Shown here in pieces: positions 44,549-56,155 of a stretch of 64,000 bases of DNA. The notes below the pieces were generated by a model. That model was not told the origin of the DNA. It searched no databases and saw only the letters and a program-made list of their open reading frames with translations. Position 1 is the stretch's first letter. Every line of letters begins with the position of its first letter. The DNA is from Sutcliffiella horikoshii. GTDB taxonomy: Bacteria; Bacillota; Bacilli; Bacillales; Bacillaceae_I. The DNA lies in NCBI RefSeq assembly GCF_002157855.1, contig NZ_CP020880.1:3658001-3722000 (forward strand), read 5' to 3'. Position numbers and translations under genes: made by a program.

Positions 44549-45482
44549 AAGAGGCTTCCTTTCTTTTTGCAAGTTCTAGCCGTTTCCAAATGAAAGCGAC
44601 GGCTATCGTAAGGAGAATGGCTGTTGTAACACGGATGGCAAGCAGCGGCCATACAGGGATGCCGAGCGGAATGAAAATCAATGTATCCTCCACCACCGCA
44701 TGACAGGCAACGAGAAAAATAAAGGCAAGAGTCAAATCTTTCTTACTTACATTATCCTCTTTTACGGCCTGAATCATAACTCCTGCTCCATAGGCAAGGC
44801 CGATCACTAGACCTGCCGCCATTGTTGTCGACGTATTCTCTTTCATTCCGAGCACACGAGTGAATGGCCCCATCCATTTAGAAAATACAGCCAACCAGCC
44901 AAGCTCTTTCATGTATTGCACGAGGATCATAAGTGGAATGACGATAATCGCAAGCTGTAAAATTCCCATCAAACCTCGCTGGGTGGCATCGAGAATAATA
45001 GGAAAAAAGCCAGTTACAACCTCTTCGGATTTAGCGACCATCCCATACTGGGCAAGCTCGCCTCCACCCTTCCAAACCAGGTTGATGATAATTCCTGCTG
45101 AAAAAGCAAGGCCTAGTCGCACCGCTAAAATCACCCATATTTTCAACCCTACTTTTGCCGCGACGGTTGATTCTACTAAAAGATTATGGGAGAAAGAGAG
45201 CATCACCGCTAAAATAAAGACCTCTTTTACAGTTAGGTCCAAGGTGAGGATGGCACCGATTCCAGCATAAAGATTTAGGAAATTCCCAATCACAAGCGGA
45301 ATTGCTGCTTCACCTGACAGGCCGAAAATCCCCATGATCGGCGCAATAGCGTTGATCAGGTACTGCAAGACTGGTGTATGTTGAAGGATGCCGACAAGGA
45401 GGGTAACTGGGAAAATGACTTTCCCCAGTGTCCACGTCGTCCCGAGCCCCACCATCAGCCCGCGTTTAAATGTTTGCATCAT
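44538..45482 (-). CDS. yvoD: Nucleoside-recognition (Gate) domain membrane protein YvoD
   Basis: This 314-residue protein has about eight membrane helices and two nucleoside-recognition/gate-like segments, around [21 protein letters not shown] and [19 protein letters not shown]. Related SpmA/YjiH-type proteins have poorly defined transport roles. I start at ATG 45482, after GGGGGAGG. It is coupled to ppaX by an 11-base overlap. Confidence 0.85.
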   Translation of the reverse strand: MMQTFKRGLMVGLGTTWTLGKVIFPVTLLVGILQHTPVLQYLINAIAPIMGIFGLSGEAAIPLVIGNFLNLYAGIGAILTLDLTVKEVFILAVMLSFSHNLLVESTVAAKVGLKIWVILAVRLGLAFSAGIIINLVWKGGGELAQYGMVAKSEEVVTGFFPIILDATQRGLMGILQLAIIVIPLMILVQYMKELGWLAVFSKWMGPFTRVLGMKENTSTTMAAGLVIGLAYGAGVMIQAVKEDNVSKKDLTLAFIFLVACHAVVEDTLIFIPLGIPVWPLLAIRVTTAILLTIAVAFIWKRLELAKRKEASYDH

Positions 45483-45538
45483 GAAGCTCCTCCCCCTTTG
45501 AAGTAGCCGCTCCATTTTTTATCTGTTGGAGGCTTTGC

Positions 45539-46405
45539 TTATTTAGTCGCTTCAGGCGTATTTTTCTTTGAATCCATATAACGTTCTTTATTTTCCGGAT
45601 CTAAATATCGTCTATTGGCCATGCCAAGTACACGACGCACAATGATAAGTGCGATGGCAAGGACAATCAGACCAATGGAGATAACTTGTGCAATTCTTAA
45701 AGATTCGGTCAGCATCAAGCTGTCCGTACGCATTCCTTCAATGAAGTAGCGTCCGATGGAATACCAAATCACGTAACTTAAGAAGAGTTCCCCACGTCTT
45801 AGGTTTACTTTTCTCAGTAGTAGAAGCAATCCGACTCCAACAAAATTCCAGATGGACTCATAAAGGAACGTTGGGTGATAATAGGTACCGTTAATGTACA
45901 TTTGGTTGATGATGAAATCCGGCAGGTTAAGTCCTTCCAAGAACGCTCTCGTTACTTCTCCACCATGCGCTTCTTGGTTCATGAAATTTCCCCAGCGTCC
46001 AATTGCCTGACCAAGAAGGATACTTGGTGCACCGATATCGGCAAGCTTCCAGAATGAAATGCCTCGTATTCTTGCAAAAATAACCCCAGTGGTAATGGCT
46101 CCAATCAGTCCCCCATGGATTGCCAGTCCACCTTCCCATATTTTTAAAATATCACCTGGATTTTGTGAATAATGATCCCACTGAAACGCTACATAATATA
46201 GCCTTGCACATAAAATTGCGATCGGAATGGCAAACAAGACAAGATCTACAAATACATCTTTGTTTAGCCCCCGTCTTTCGGACTCCCTTGTGGCCAGCCA
46301 TAAACCAAGCAGGGCTCCTGTTCCAATGATTGCCCCATACCAGTAAACCGTTATCGGCCAACTGATCATGACTGGATTTAACGGCTCAATGTTTCCTAAC
46401 AACAT
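45539..46405 (-). CDS. lgt: Prolipoprotein diacylglyceryl transferase
   Basis: This 288-residue membrane enzyme lipidates the lipobox Cys of prolipoproteins. The signature [14 protein letters not shown] and the segment [12 protein letters not shown] are clear, with seven membrane segments. I place the start at ATG 46405, because the GTG three codons earlier overlaps the ribosome site. It is between hprK and yvoD, as in B. subtilis. Confidence 0.95.
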   Translation of the reverse strand: MLLGNIEPLNPVMISWPITVYWYGAIIGTGALLGLWLATRESERRGLNKDVFVDLVLFAIPIAILCARLYYVAFQWDHYSQNPGDILKIWEGGLAIHGGLIGAITTGVIFARIRGISFWKLADIGAPSILLGQAIGRWGNFMNQEAHGGEVTRAFLEGLNLPDFIINQMYINGTYYHPTFLYESIWNFVGVGLLLLLRKVNLRRGELFLSYVIWYSIGRYFIEGMRTDSLMLTESLRIAQVISIGLIVLAIALIIVRRVLGMANRRYLDPENKERYMDSKKNTPEATK

Positions 46406-46427
46406 ATTCCCCACACTCCATTATTTT

Positions 46428-47366
46428 TTAAATGTCTTCATGCTCGCTTTCATTATTAATGACACCTGACAGACGGTTGGAGAACTGTTCGGCAGCATTC
46501 ATGCCCATTCTCTTCAAGCGGAAATTCATCGCGGCCACTTCAATGATAACAGCCAAGTTTCGCCCAGGACGAACAGGAACCGTCAAGCGTGTGACTTCAG
46601 AATCAATAATTTTCATCTTTTCTTCATCCAACCCAACGCGGTCGTACTGCTTGTTTTTATCCCAGAGCTCAAGGTTAATGACAAGCGTGATACGTTTGTA
46701 GCTACGTACAGCTCCTGCTCCGAAAAGGGTCATGACGTTGATGATACCTAGTCCCCTGATTTCAAGCAGATGTTCAATCAGTTCAGGAGAGTTCCCGATA
46801 AGTGTATCCGTATCTTCCTGTCTGATTTCAACACAATCATCCGCCACAAGACGGTGTCCTCTTTTTACAAGCTCAAGCGCCGTCTCACTTTTACCAACGC
46901 CGCTTTTCCCAGTGATCAGCACGCCAACTCCATAGATGTCGACAAGCACACCATGTACAGCTGTTGTCGGTGCAAGCTTTCCTTCTAAATAGTTGGTCAA
47001 ATGGGAGGACAATCTCGTCGTTTTCATCGGGGAGCGCATTAGTGGCACACTTTCGTACTCTGCGGCTTCCACAAGCTCAGGCGGAACCTCCATGTCCCTT
47101 GAAACAATGATTCCCGGAGTGATGTCCGTACAGAGCTGACTCATACGCTCTCTTTTCTCCTTTGGCGTAAGCCTTTCAAAAAAAGACAGCTCCGTTTTTC
47201 CAAGCAACTGGATTCGCTCTGCCGGATAGTAGGTAAAATAACCTGCCATCTCTATACCAGGTCGGGAAATATCACTTGTCGCGATCGGACGGTTCACGCC
47301 CTCTTCCCCACCAATCAATTCAAAATTAAACTTCTCAATCAGATCCTTTGTCCGAACCTTTGGCAC
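46428..47366 (-). CDS. hprK: HPr kinase/phosphorylase
   Basis: This 312-residue bifunctional enzyme phosphorylates Ser46 of HPr and Crh and reverses it using phosphate. The Walker A motif is [17 protein letters not shown], the HPrK signature is [20 protein letters not shown], and the capping region [20 protein letters not shown] follows. The best start is GTG 47366, eight bases after AAGGAGG, which restores family length. It leads the lgt-yvoD-ppaX-yvoF operon. Confidence 0.95.
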   Translation of the reverse strand: MPKVRTKDLIEKFNFELIGGEEGVNRPIATSDISRPGIEMAGYFTYYPAERIQLLGKTELSFFERLTPKEKRERMSQLCTDITPGIIVSRDMEVPPELVEAAEYESVPLMRSPMKTTRLSSHLTNYLEGKLAPTTAVHGVLVDIYGVGVLITGKSGVGKSETALELVKRGHRLVADDCVEIRQEDTDTLIGNSPELIEHLLEIRGLGIINVMTLFGAGAVRSYKRITLVINLELWDKNKQYDRVGLDEEKMKIIDSEVTRLTVPVRPGRNLAVIIEVAAMNFRLKRMGMNAAEQFSNRLSGVINNESEHEDI

Positions 47367-47527
47367 AGCCAAAACCTCCTTAAGTATGGAAACACCCTGA
47401 TGCTGTATTTCAAAATGAGTGTCATGCTTCCTATGTAAAAACAACCTTTTCTCATTTTAGCACTATTTGACTTTTTTATTAAGTGTGAGGTTTGGGGGAG
47501 GATGATTTACTAGGAGTTTGTACTATC

Positions 47528-47662
47528 ATAGCTGTTGATTGGAGCAAAAGGCGAAGACTCCAGCGGGGGAAGAAGCGACATTGTTGAGACCGCGCAACGA
47601 AGTGAGGAGGCTCAAGGTCGCCCCGCGGAAAGCGAAGCCGTTTGCGGAAATCAACAGCGGTT
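47528..47662. repeat. Dispersed palindromic repeat, copy R9
   Basis: This reverse-orientation copy lies between the yvlD terminator and hprK. Its central stem is TTGAG with CTCAA, shared in type with R11. Confidence 0.85.
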
Positions 47663-47674
47663 TCAAACGGAATC

Positions 47675-47710
47675 AAAAAACGCGAACCTTTGAGAAATCA
47701 GGTTCGCGTT
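47675..47710 (-). terminator. Terminator of the yvlBCD operon
   Basis: AAACGCGAACCTTTGA pairs with TCAGGTTCGCGTTT around a short loop, with a T-run on the minus strand, directly after yvlD. Confidence 0.9.
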
Positions 47711-47715
47711 TCTTG

Positions 47716-48075
47716 TTAATTCTTTTTTTGCAAAGGCTCGACAATCGCCTTCTGGATTAGCAAATTTAATATAGATATAACAATCGCTGCCAATATGGCC
47801 GTTCCAAACCCATCAATATTGAAGGCATCTCCCATCAAGAAAGCAGTCAACATTAGCGTGATGGCATTGATGACAAACAAGAACAACCCAAGACTAAGCA
47901 ACGTGACAGGCAATGTCAAAATAACCAAAATCGGTTTTACTATCGTATTCAACACTGCCAAAATTAAACTTGCAATGATCGCCGCTCCGACACCACTCAG
48001 CTGGAACGAGTCAAAATAGCCTGCGACCACGATTAATATCAATGCATTAACGAGAATACTGATTGCCCATCTCAT
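47716..48075 (-). CDS. yvlD: Phage-holin-family (DUF360) membrane protein YvlD
   Basis: This 119-residue protein has four hydrophobic segments and the family core LNTIVKPILVILTLPVTLLSLGL. Members are small integral membrane proteins in the yvlABCD cell-envelope stress locus. It overlaps yvlC by one base. Confidence 0.87.
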   Translation of the reverse strand: MRWAISILVNALILIVVAGYFDSFQLSGVGAAIIASLILAVLNTIVKPILVILTLPVTLLSLGLFLFVINAITLMLTAFLMGDAFNIDGFGTAILAAIVISILNLLIQKAIVEPLQKKN

Positions 48076-48275
48076 CAGCGTATCTCTGTTTCTTCATTAG
48101 GGAGTAGAAATGTTAAAACAAAGTACGTCACAATCAAAGGCATTACTCCTGTCGGGAATAAAAGGATGACAAAAATAACACGCAACAGATTGGAGTCTAC
48201 TCCTAAATATTTCCCTAAGCCTCCAAGCACACCCGCAAGCTTGCGGTCGTTCTTGGAACGGATAAGACGTTTCAT
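48075..48275 (-). CDS. yvlC: PspC-domain protein YvlC
   Basis: This 66-residue PspC-domain protein has the typical KRLIRSKNDRKLAGVLGGLG start, then KYLGVDSNLLRVIFVILLF and one long membrane segment. PspC proteins act in membrane-stress responses. It lies between yvlB and yvlD with almost no spacing. Confidence 0.9.
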   Translation of the reverse strand: MKRLIRSKNDRKLAGVLGGLGKYLGVDSNLLRVIFVILLFPTGVMPLIVTYFVLTFLLPNEETEIR

Positions 48276-48276
48276 A

Positions 48277-49497
48277 TTACTTCACCTCATATGGTTTAAT
48301 TAAAATGGAACCTGTATTAGTTTCCGCAAAGATGTATGTGAGCGGAGCATCTTCTTTTTTCGCCTTAAAATGAAGCGACTTTTGTACCACTTCATTTTTC
48401 TCCTCCACAATATCCATCCCCGGAACCTCGCATGTAAAGCTTCCAAGATTCGTTTTTAACTCTGCCTCAACTGCATTAACAGTTGGAATGAACAGGTCCA
48501 CACTGCCTGTTTTTGTTTTTGCCATAATGGAACGTGCAGCAGATCCAGTCAATTCACCAACCACATTTCCATTAAAGCTTTGAACATCCAGTTTTTCGAT
48601 ATCTCCGCGAACTTTCAACATGCCGTTGATTGTTTCTGCTTCGATTTCTTTCGCGTCGCAATCTGTCAATTGTATATGACCATTTGCCGTTTCCGCTTCA
48701 ATGTAGTCGCTTTTTAGGTTCTCCCAAGTCAACGAGCCATTCGCCGACTTCATTTTCATCGACTTTACATGTAAACCTTCCCCTGATATCGGTCCATTAA
48801 ACATGCGGATATTCAAGCTGTCGTATTTTTCTTCTGGAACATAAACCGTAGCATTCACTTTTATATGCTTCTTTTGGACAGAAAAACGTAGTTTCCCAGC
48901 TTCAATGGAAAATAGTACTTCACTCAAGAAAGCCTTGCGCGCGTCATCTTGTGAGTTCTCTTCATAAACCTTCGCCTCACACTCTATCTTCACATCATTC
49001 TCTTTCCAAGGAACCACCTTAACTGCGCCATTCGCCACATCAAGGTCGATATGCTGCAAATGCACATCTGATTGCTGGAAAATATGTTGAATGGAGATAG
49101 AAGGTCCAAAGTTGAAATCCAAATCCAAGTCTTTAATCTTCTGCAGCGCACTACCAACAAAATCTAAGATGTTATTTTTGAAGGAGGACGCCTGTTTGCT
49201 GTAAGAATCAAATTTGGATTTATCAAAAGAGCTTGATCCGCTCGACGATGAACCTGCCGAGCCGGAACCATGTATAAAATTGGCATTGGAAAATACCTTT
49301 GAAGACAGTGCCTTAAAGATATTGTCTTCTGCTTCCTGAGAACCTTTCGCGTCCTTCGTAAGCTCAGAAACAATTTCATCCTGCCGCAAATTCTTCTCTT
49401 CACTATTCTTCTCCAAACTCTCCAATAAAATAATCGCCTCTTCCGCCGTCAGCTTCCCTTCCTCCACCAACTTCAAAATACGCTTACGCTCTTCCAT
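48277..49497 (-). CDS. yvlB: DUF4097 beta-helix-like protein with SHOCT-like N-terminus, YvlB
   Basis: This 406-residue protein has an N-terminal EERKRILKLVEEGKLTAEEA module (SHOCT-like), then a Ser/Gly linker, then repeating beta units such as MKSANGSLTWENLKSDYIEA, ETANGHIQLTDCDAKEIEA and ETINGMLKVRGDIEKLDVQ of the DUF4097 type. I start at ATG 49497; the upstream reading lacks support. It heads the yvlBCD unit, thought to respond to envelope stress. Confidence 0.88.
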   Translation of the reverse strand: MEERKRILKLVEEGKLTAEEAIILLESLEKNSEEKNLRQDEIVSELTKDAKGSQEAEDNIFKALSSKVFSNANFIHGSGSAGSSSSGSSSFDKSKFDSYSKQASSFKNNILDFVGSALQKIKDLDLDFNFGPSISIQHIFQQSDVHLQHIDLDVANGAVKVVPWKENDVKIECEAKVYEENSQDDARKAFLSEVLFSIEAGKLRFSVQKKHIKVNATVYVPEEKYDSLNIRMFNGPISGEGLHVKSMKMKSANGSLTWENLKSDYIEAETANGHIQLTDCDAKEIEAETINGMLKVRGDIEKLDVQSFNGNVVGELTGSAARSIMAKTKTGSVDLFIPTVNAVEAELKTNLGSFTCEVPGMDIVEEKNEVVQKSLHFKAKKEDAPLTYIFAETNTGSILIKPYEVK

Positions 49498-49613
49498 ACA
49501 TAACATCCTCCCTTTATAGCCTATGAATTCATCTATACTACCTCTACGACCGAACACACCCAAAAGTTTCACTTTCCACTTATACTTTTATTGTTGCATA
49601 AAAATTTCGAAAA

Positions 49614-49626
49614 GGGGTCAGACCCC
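49614..49626. repeat. Short palindromic repeat GGGGTCAGACCCC, copy 2
   Basis: This is identical to the hairpin at 27040-27052 and is followed by the same GGCAGGATTTT and a CATGTCG further on. It lies between two divergent genes. Confidence 0.7.
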
Positions 49627-49773
49627 GGCAGGATTTTTTTAAACCATGTCGTACGCCTCAAGTCTTATTTGTTTGTTGTGTTTTGGGATTCAATTTGGTT
49701 TCTTTGAGTCTCCTTCTCTCCTAATGGTATAATGGTGCTAGTTTCTGGGTATAGATTGTGTGGAAGGAGTGAA

Positions 49774-50187
49774 ATGAATATGGATTTTATTATGGATCAT
49801 TTGTTGACTATCATTATTGTGCTGGTCGTTTTATTTGTGGTTATTCCTTTCTTGAAAAGCATTTTATCTAAACTGGTTTTGATTGGACTGATACTTGCCG
49901 GTTTGATTTTCTTTGGCGTACTGGGTCCCGATTTCACTGAGTCTTCTTCTAATTATGTGGAAAACACCATTCGTCCTGTTGTAACGAATGAAATAGATAA
50001 AGCAGACTTTCACTATGATGAAGCGTCAAAAGAGTACAAGATTCAAAGTGCCTCTTTTCACCTGATAGGAAAACTAAACGAAAACACTGGCGAAATTCGT
50101 TTCAAGGATAAAACCTATGAGATGGATGTTCGATTCTTACAAGATATTATTAAAAAGAAAGTTCAAGAACAAGAGACAAACCAATAG
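49774..50187 (+). CDS. Membrane protein of unknown function
   Basis: This 137-residue protein has two close hydrophobic helices in residues 8-50 (LLTIIIVLVVLFVVIPFL and LVLIGLILAGLIFFGVLG) and a soluble C-terminal part with FHYDEASKEYKIQSASFHLI and EIRFKDKTYEM. I do not recognise a family. GGAAGGAG lies five bases before ATG 49774. It is monocistronic and shares a terminator with uvrA. Confidence 0.75.
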   Translation: MNMDFIMDHLLTIIIVLVVLFVVIPFLKSILSKLVLIGLILAGLIFFGVLGPDFTESSSNYVENTIRPVVTNEIDKADFHYDEASKEYKIQSASFHLIGKLNENTGEIRFKDKTYEMDVRFLQDIIKKKVQEQETNQ

Positions 50188-50193
50188 AAACAC

Positions 50194-50239
50194 AAAAAAG
50201 AAGGATGGTTGCCGAATTGGCGTAACCGTCCTTCTTTTT
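50194..50239. terminator. Bidirectional terminator between the membrane-protein gene and uvrA
   Basis: AAAAAGAAGGATGGTTGCC pairs with GGCGTAACCGTCCTTCTTTTT around a GAATT loop. It serves both convergent genes. Confidence 0.92.
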
Positions 50240-50255
50240 ACTCTATACCTCAAAA

Positions 50256-53132
50256 CTATCCTTTGCTGACCGCTTCAACCTTCTTTACTTTCTGATTCAT
50301 TCGATCACGGTCACGGAGTAAAACTGGTCGAAGATATTGCCCCGTATAAGAAGCTTCTATTTCAATAACTTCTTCAGGTGTACCAGTCGCAATGATGCTG
50401 CCGCCTTTGTCTCCACCTTCAGGACCAAGGTCGACCATGTAATCCACTGCTTTAATAACATCTAAGTTATGTTCAATAACCAGTACGGTATCCCCATTCT
50501 CTACTAATCGTTGTAGAACTTTCAACAATCTCGAGATGTCATCCACATGTAAGCCAGTTGTCGGTTCATCCAAGATATAAAGGGAACGACCTGTAGATCT
50601 ACGATGCAATTCTGATGCAAGTTTGACACGTTGCGCTTCTCCACCAGATAAAGTGGTCGCAGGCTGACCAAGCGTAATATAACCTAAGCCCACATCATAT
50701 ATAGTCTGCAGCTTCCGCTTGATTTTTGGAATGTTTTCAAAGAAGCTCACCGCATCCTCAACGGTCATCTTCAAAATATCATCTATATTCTTTCCTTTAT
50801 ACTGTACTTCAAGCGTTTCACGGTTATAACGTTTCCCATGACACACTTCACATGGCACATACACATCAGGAAGGAAATGCATTTCGATTTTAATAATTCC
50901 GTCCCCTCGACACGCCTCACAGCGTCCGCCTTTCACATTGAACGAAAAACGACCTTTCTTATAACCACGAACTTTTGCTTCATTGGTAGATGCAAATACG
51001 TCACGGATATCATCAAATACTCCGGTATATGTCGCAGGGTTCGAACGTGGCGTTCTTCCAATCGGGGACTGATCGATATCAATTACTTTATCAAGATGGT
51101 CAATCCCTCGGATCTCTTTATGCAGTCCAGGTTTGGTTTTCGCATTATGCAAACGTTGGGCAAGAGCCTTATGCAAAATTTCGTTGATCAACGTACTTTT
51201 CCCTGATCCTGACACCCCTGTAACAGCCACAAAACAGCCAAGCGGAATTTTTACATCCACATTACTCAAGTTATTTTCGTTCGCACCGATGACTTCAATG
51301 AAACGGTCCTTGACGACTTTTCTTTCTGTCGGGAGTGGAATGAATTTCTTACCTGAGAGATATTGACCTGTCAAGGAGCTCTCATCGTTCATCACTTCCT
51401 CAGGTGTACCAGCTGAAATGACCTGACCTCCATGCACACCCGCTCCAGGTCCGATATCAAGCAAGTAGTCCGCTGCCATCATGGTATCTTCATCATGCTC
51501 CACGACAATTAACGTGTTGCCGATATCGCGCATGTTTTTGAGCGTCTGAATGAGTCGGTCATTATCGCGCTGATGAAGTCCGATAGATGGCTCATCGAGA
51601 ATATACAGAACTCCTGTCAATCTGGAGCCGATTTGGGTGGCAAGACGAATCCGTTGCGCCTCTCCACCTGAAAGCGTCCCGGCAGAACGACTCATCGTCA
51701 AATAATCAAGCCCGACATTATTCAAGAAACCTAGACGTTCCTCAATCTCACGAAGAATCATATGGGCAATCTTTTTTTCTTTCTCCGTCAGCTCAAGGCT
51801 ATCAAAGAAGTCCAATGCTTCGACAATGGAAAAGTTAGTCACATTTCCGATATGCCTATTGTTGATAAGCACCGATAAGCTTTCTAACTTCAAACGGTTC
51901 CCCTTACAAGCAGGACATGGTTGCTGCGCCATATACTTTTCCATCTGTTCACGGATGTAATCCGAGCTTGTCTCCTTGTAGCGTCTTTCCACATTGGGGA
52001 TAACTCCTTCAAAGATGATGTAGCTTTCCCGCACTTGTCCAAAGTCGTTTTCATAGCGGAAGTAAATTTCTTCTTTCCCACTGCCATAAAGGACTTTATC
52101 CAAAAGATTCTTGGGGATATCTTTCACAGGTACATCCATGTCAATGCCAAAGTGATTACAAACCGCTTGCAGCATTTGTGGATAATATTGTGAACTTGTC
52201 GGCTCCCAAGGTGCAAGGGCGTGCTCTTTGAGGCTGAGGTTCTTGTTCGGCATCACCAAATCAATGTCCACTTCCAGTTTCGTACCCAGCCCATCACACT
52301 TTTGACAAGCCCCATAAGGACTGTTGAAAGAGAACATTCTTGGTTCTAGTTCACCTATGGAGAATCCACATTGTGGACAAGCATGATGCTCGCTGAAGAG
52401 AAGTTCCTCTTCTCCAATTACGTCCACAATTACTTTCCCTTCCCCAAGTCTAAGAGCAGATTCCAATGAATCGGACAGACGGGTTTCCACGCCTTCTTTT
52501 ACCACAATGCGGTCTATCACTACTTCGATGGAATGCTTTTTGTTCTTTTCTAACTCAATATCGTCGGAGATTTCCATCATTTCACCGTTCACACGCACAC
52601 GCACATATCCTTGCTTTTTTATATCCTCAAGTGTTTTCACATGCGTTCCTTTGCGGCCTTGGATCACCGGCGCAAGAATTTGAAGTTTGGTCCGTTCCGG
52701 GTACTCCATGATCCGGTCTACCATTTGTTCAATGGTTTGAGAGGAAATCTCAATACCATGCTTCGGACATGTCGGTCTGCCTACCCGTGCGAAAAGAAGA
52801 CGTAGATAATCGTAGATTTCTGTTACCGTTCCAACAGTAGAACGAGGATTTCGGCTTGTCGTCTTCTGGTCGATGGAGATGGCAGGTGAGAGTCCTTCAA
52901 TCGCATCCACATCCGGTTTGTCCATCTGCCCAAGGAATTGGCGCGCATAGGCAGAAAGGGACTCCACATATCGGCGCTGACCTTCCGCATAGATGGTGTC
53001 AAAGGCAAGAGAGGATTTCCCCGATCCTGACAGCCCTGTTAACACCACTAATTTATCGCGGGGAATTGTTACATCTATGTTTTTTAAGTTATGGGCTCTG
53101 GCCCCTTTTACCACTATTTTATCCATTGCCAT
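50256..53132 (-). CDS. uvrA: Excinuclease ABC subunit A
   Basis: This 958-residue ABC-type ATPase scans DNA for lesions in nucleotide excision repair. Two Walker A motifs ([11 protein letters not shown] and [10 protein letters not shown]), two LSGGEAQR signatures and zinc modules around CPQCGF and [17 protein letters not shown] are seen. The start is ATG 53132 or the ATG two codons later, which fits AAGG better. It follows uvrB by seven bases. Confidence 0.97.
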   Translation of the reverse strand: MAMDKIVVKGARAHNLKNIDVTIPRDKLVVLTGLSGSGKSSLAFDTIYAEGQRRYVESLSAYARQFLGQMDKPDVDAIEGLSPAISIDQKTTSRNPRSTVGTVTEIYDYLRLLFARVGRPTCPKHGIEISSQTIEQMVDRIMEYPERTKLQILAPVIQGRKGTHVKTLEDIKKQGYVRVRVNGEMMEISDDIELEKNKKHSIEVVIDRIVVKEGVETRLSDSLESALRLGEGKVIVDVIGEEELLFSEHHACPQCGFSIGELEPRMFSFNSPYGACQKCDGLGTKLEVDIDLVMPNKNLSLKEHALAPWEPTSSQYYPQMLQAVCNHFGIDMDVPVKDIPKNLLDKVLYGSGKEEIYFRYENDFGQVRESYIIFEGVIPNVERRYKETSSDYIREQMEKYMAQQPCPACKGNRLKLESLSVLINNRHIGNVTNFSIVEALDFFDSLELTEKEKKIAHMILREIEERLGFLNNVGLDYLTMSRSAGTLSGGEAQRIRLATQIGSRLTGVLYILDEPSIGLHQRDNDRLIQTLKNMRDIGNTLIVVEHDEDTMMAADYLLDIGPGAGVHGGQVISAGTPEEVMNDESSLTGQYLSGKKFIPLPTERKVVKDRFIEVIGANENNLSNVDVKIPLGCFVAVTGVSGSGKSTLINEILHKALAQRLHNAKTKPGLHKEIRGIDHLDKVIDIDQSPIGRTPRSNPATYTGVFDDIRDVFASTNEAKVRGYKKGRFSFNVKGGRCEACRGDGIIKIEMHFLPDVYVPCEVCHGKRYNRETLEVQYKGKNIDDILKMTVEDAVSFFENIPKIKRKLQTIYDVGLGYITLGQPATTLSGGEAQRVKLASELHRRSTGRSLYILDEPTTGLHVDDISRLLKVLQRLVENGDTVLVIEHNLDVIKAVDYMVDLGPEGGDKGGSIIATGTPEEVIEIEASYTGQYLRPVLLRDRDRMNQKVKKVEAVSKG

Positions 53133-53139
53133 CCTTATG

Positions 53140-55119
53140 TCATCCTTCCGCTTTGAGCTCCAAGATGAGGTCACGAAGCTCGGCTGCACGTTCGAAATCG
53201 AGCGCTTTTGCAGCATCTTTCATTTCCTGCTCCATGCTTTCTATGAGCTTTTCTCTTTCTTTCTTGTTTTTCGGTCTTAGTGACGGTGCTTTGCCATCGT
53301 AATTGCCATCTTCCTCAGCTACAAATGTCGCGCGGATAAGTTCCGGAACTTTTTTCTTGATGGTTGTCGGCGTTATGCCATGCTCCAAGTTATATGCCTC
53401 TTGTATTTCTCGGCGACGCTTTGTTTCAGATATTGCAATATCCATAGACTTCGTTATTTTATCTGCGTACATAATGACTTTACCATTTGAGTTACGCGCT
53501 GCTCGTCCGATGGTCTGAATCAAGGATCGTTCGGAACGGAGAAAACCTTCTTTGTCCGCATCTAAAATGGTGACAAGCGACACTTCCGGAATATCGAGAC
53601 CTTCCCTCAATAGGTTGATCCCGATCAGAACATCATGTTTTCCCATTCTTAATTCTCTAATGATTTCAATCCGATCAAGCGTCTTGATTTCAGAATGCAA
53701 GTACGCAACTTTAATACCTAGCTCTTTTAAGTATGCTGTAAGATCTTCAGACATCTTCTTCGTCAAGGTGGTGACAAGGACCCTTTCATCCTTTTCCACA
53801 CGTTTATGAATTTCACCAATAAGATCATCAATCTGGCCTTTTATCGGACGAACTTCAATAATCGGATCAAGCAGTCCGGTCGGTCGGATGATTTGTTCGA
53901 CCATTTTTGGTGTATGCTCAAGCTCGTATGGTCCTGGTGTGGCCGAAACATAGACAAGCTGGGCTGTTTTCTTTTCAAACTCCTCAAACCTTAATGGACG
54001 GTTATCCTTTGCTGACGGCAGGCGGAAACCATGGTCTACTAGAACTTGTTTTCGCGCCTGGTCCCCATTGAACATCCCTCTGATTTGCGGAAGCGTAACG
54101 TGGGACTCGTCAATGACCAATAGAAAATCTTCCGGAAAGAAGTCCATCAGTGTGTATGGCGTTGAGCCCGCAGGACGAAGTGTCAAGTGACGGGAGTAGT
54201 TCTCGATTCCAGAACAAAAGCCCATCTCCGCCATCATTTCCAGGTCATATCGGGTTCGCTGCTCCAGTCGCTGAGCTTCTAGAAGTTTTCCTGCTTCGCG
54301 AAGTTCTTCCAGTCTCTCCTCTAGTTCTGCCTGAATATTGACGATGGCCTTTTTCATCTTCTCTTCGCGGGTTACGAAGTGGGATGCAGGGAATATGGAA
54401 ACATGGTTACGATCTCCAAGAATCTCCCCTGTTAGTGCATCCACTTCTCGTATGCGGTCGATTTCGTCTCCGAAAAATTCCACACGAATACAATGTTCGT
54501 CACGGGATGCTGGGAAAATCTCCACTACATCACCACGAACCCGGAATGTTCCGCGCTTGAAGTCAATATCATTCCTGCTGTATTGGATGTCTACTAAGTC
54601 GCGTAGCAAGACATTCCGTTCTTTTTCCATTCCCGTTCTTAAGCTGACGACAAGATCACGGTATTCTTCCGGTGACCCCAATCCATAAATACATGACACA
54701 CTGGCAATGATGATTACGTCGTTCCGCTCGAAAAGCGAAGCCGTTGCCGAGTGGCGAAGCTTATCAATTTCGTCATTAATGCTTGCGTCTTTTTCTATGA
54801 AAGTATCGGTGGAAGGTACATACGCTTCCGGTTGATAGTAGTCATAATAACTAACAAAATATTCAACTGCATTGTTAGGGAAGAACTCCTTAAACTCACT
54901 ATATAATTGCCCTGCCAACGTTTTGTTGTGGGCGATGATTAATGTTGGTTTATTTACTGCCTGAATCACATTGGAGACAGTAAACGTTTTACCGGTACCA
55001 GTAGCACCAAGGAGTGTCTGATGCTTTTTCCCGTTTTTAAGGCCTTCCACAATCTCCGCGATCGCGGTCGGCTGATCTCCATCCGGCTTATATCCAGAAA
55101 CTAACTCAAATTGTTCCAT
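53140..55119 (-). CDS. uvrB: Excinuclease ABC subunit B
   Basis: This 659-residue helicase-like protein verifies damage and positions UvrC. Walker A is [16 protein letters not shown], the beta-hairpin region is [12 protein letters not shown], helicase motifs include TVSD-type [12 protein letters not shown], and the C-terminal UVR domain is [19 protein letters not shown]. The start is ATG 55119, after GGAGG. A LexA-type box lies upstream. Confidence 0.97.
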   Translation of the reverse strand: MEQFELVSGYKPDGDQPTAIAEIVEGLKNGKKHQTLLGATGTGKTFTVSNVIQAVNKPTLIIAHNKTLAGQLYSEFKEFFPNNAVEYFVSYYDYYQPEAYVPSTDTFIEKDASINDEIDKLRHSATASLFERNDVIIIASVSCIYGLGSPEEYRDLVVSLRTGMEKERNVLLRDLVDIQYSRNDIDFKRGTFRVRGDVVEIFPASRDEHCIRVEFFGDEIDRIREVDALTGEILGDRNHVSIFPASHFVTREEKMKKAIVNIQAELEERLEELREAGKLLEAQRLEQRTRYDLEMMAEMGFCSGIENYSRHLTLRPAGSTPYTLMDFFPEDFLLVIDESHVTLPQIRGMFNGDQARKQVLVDHGFRLPSAKDNRPLRFEEFEKKTAQLVYVSATPGPYELEHTPKMVEQIIRPTGLLDPIIEVRPIKGQIDDLIGEIHKRVEKDERVLVTTLTKKMSEDLTAYLKELGIKVAYLHSEIKTLDRIEIIRELRMGKHDVLIGINLLREGLDIPEVSLVTILDADKEGFLRSERSLIQTIGRAARNSNGKVIMYADKITKSMDIAISETKRRREIQEAYNLEHGITPTTIKKKVPELIRATFVAEEDGNYDGKAPSLRPKNKKEREKLIESMEQEMKDAAKALDFERAAELRDLILELKAEG

Positions 55120-55161
55120 CCACAAAAAGCCTCCATTTCCGTTCATCTAACCTATACCAAT

Positions 55162-55211
55162 ATTCTACCACATTACATGCCCAAAACAACAAAAATACGA
55201 ACTGATATTCG
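55162..55211 (-). promoter_or_regulatory. uvrB promoter with LexA (DinR) box
   Basis: CGAATATCAGTTCG on the minus strand at 55198-55211 matches the Bacillus LexA box CGAACN4GTTCG with one mismatch. TTGTTT and TAGAAT, 16 bp apart, lie just downstream, with the -10 at 55162-55167. SOS control of uvrBA is known in B. subtilis. Confidence 0.7.
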
Positions 55212-55329
55212 CTTTTTTATATAAATAGCCTTTTTTCTCTATACCCGAGTCTGTTGCGTTTTAAGAGTGTTTTCTATATTCTTATCATTATCATGTATTA
55301 GGAATCGGAAACTGGTTTTGAGGAGATTT

Positions 55330-55851
55330 ATGATGAAAAAGTTTTTTATCAGGAAGAATTATAGAAAATTGTTCTGCATAGGTTGGATTATTGTGTTAAT
55401 AACAGGCTGTTCATTCAACGATATTCCCGAAGAAACGCTAGACTTTCCTTATCTAGATGAACGTGCATTGGAAAATCCCGGGGTAGAACTAACCTACAGT
55501 GAAGTGGATGGCGAGTATGTGCATGATTTTATAAAAGATAATAAAGATAAAGCCATTAGGTGGACTGCAACGGTGACACGTGTAGAAAACAACTCAACGT
55601 ACGAGCTGCAGGAACCGCTTCTACCAGCAATCCTCGTTACTTTTGCAGACGAATTAAATCATACACCAGAAGTTGGGGACGTACTGACATTCGAAGGCGT
55701 TCTTACCGGATACGGAGAGACATTTGGCAAAGACCCGCTTTGGGTAGTAAGGCCCGCCAGCCTCAAGTCGACGACCACTGAAGAGCAAGAAGAATTGGCC
55801 AACTATCAACAATCCGCACAAAAGGCAAAAGAGGGAGCAGACATTCCGTAA
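55330..55851 (+). CDS. Lipoprotein with OB-fold-like domain, unknown function
   Basis: This 173-residue protein has a lipoprotein signal ending VLITGCSF. The mature part holds a beta-rich stretch from RWTATVTRVENNSTYELQEP to DVLTFEGVLTGYGETF then PLWVVRPASLKS, similar in layout to tRNA-anti-like OB folds of surface lipoproteins. The start is the first of two ATGs after GAGGAG. It is divergent from uvrB. The function is unknown and the OB call is inference. Confidence 0.72.
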   Translation: MMKKFFIRKNYRKLFCIGWIIVLITGCSFNDIPEETLDFPYLDERALENPGVELTYSEVDGEYVHDFIKDNKDKAIRWTATVTRVENNSTYELQEPLLPAILVTFADELNHTPEVGDVLTFEGVLTGYGETFGKDPLWVVRPASLKSTTTEEQEELANYQQSAQKAKEGADIP

Positions 55852-55876
55852 TTCGGAAATGCCGCTCCCTCTTTTT
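55831..55876. terminator. Bidirectional terminator between the lipoprotein gene and csbA
   Basis: GAGGGAGC pairs with GCTCCCTC, extended by internal pairing of ATTCCG and CGGAAT, and is followed by CTTTTTC. It overlaps the last codons of the lipoprotein gene. Confidence 0.88.
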
Positions 55877-56101
55877 CTATTTGAATTTCCCTACCATGCG
55901 CTTTGAATACAAAAATCCGAACACTAGAGAAAGGACGTCCACTAAAATAACATACCATTCATTCCCATGTCCTTTAAAAATGGAAACTAAAATGAGGGCT
56001 GCCGCCAAACCTGTACCCACGTAAAGGTTATAGGTCACTCTTGTGAAAAGGACTACGAGCAGCGCAGGGATAATCAACGCTAAAACCAGCTTTACTAACA
56101 A
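55877..56101 (-). CDS. csbA: General stress membrane protein CsbA
   Basis: This 74-residue protein has three membrane segments and matches CsbA with LVLALIIPALLVVLFTRVTY and SIFKGHGNEWYVILVDVLSLV. In B. subtilis it is sigma-B controlled and lies next to uvrBA. Here the plus-strand lipoprotein gene is between it and uvrB. Confidence 0.88.
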   Translation of the reverse strand: MLVKLVLALIIPALLVVLFTRVTYNLYVGTGLAAALILVSIFKGHGNEWYVILVDVLSLVFGFLYSKRMVGKFK

Positions 56102-56155
56102 TCTGAAAACCTCTTTTCTATCTCATCCGAAAATCTTCTATTGTTAGTATAACAT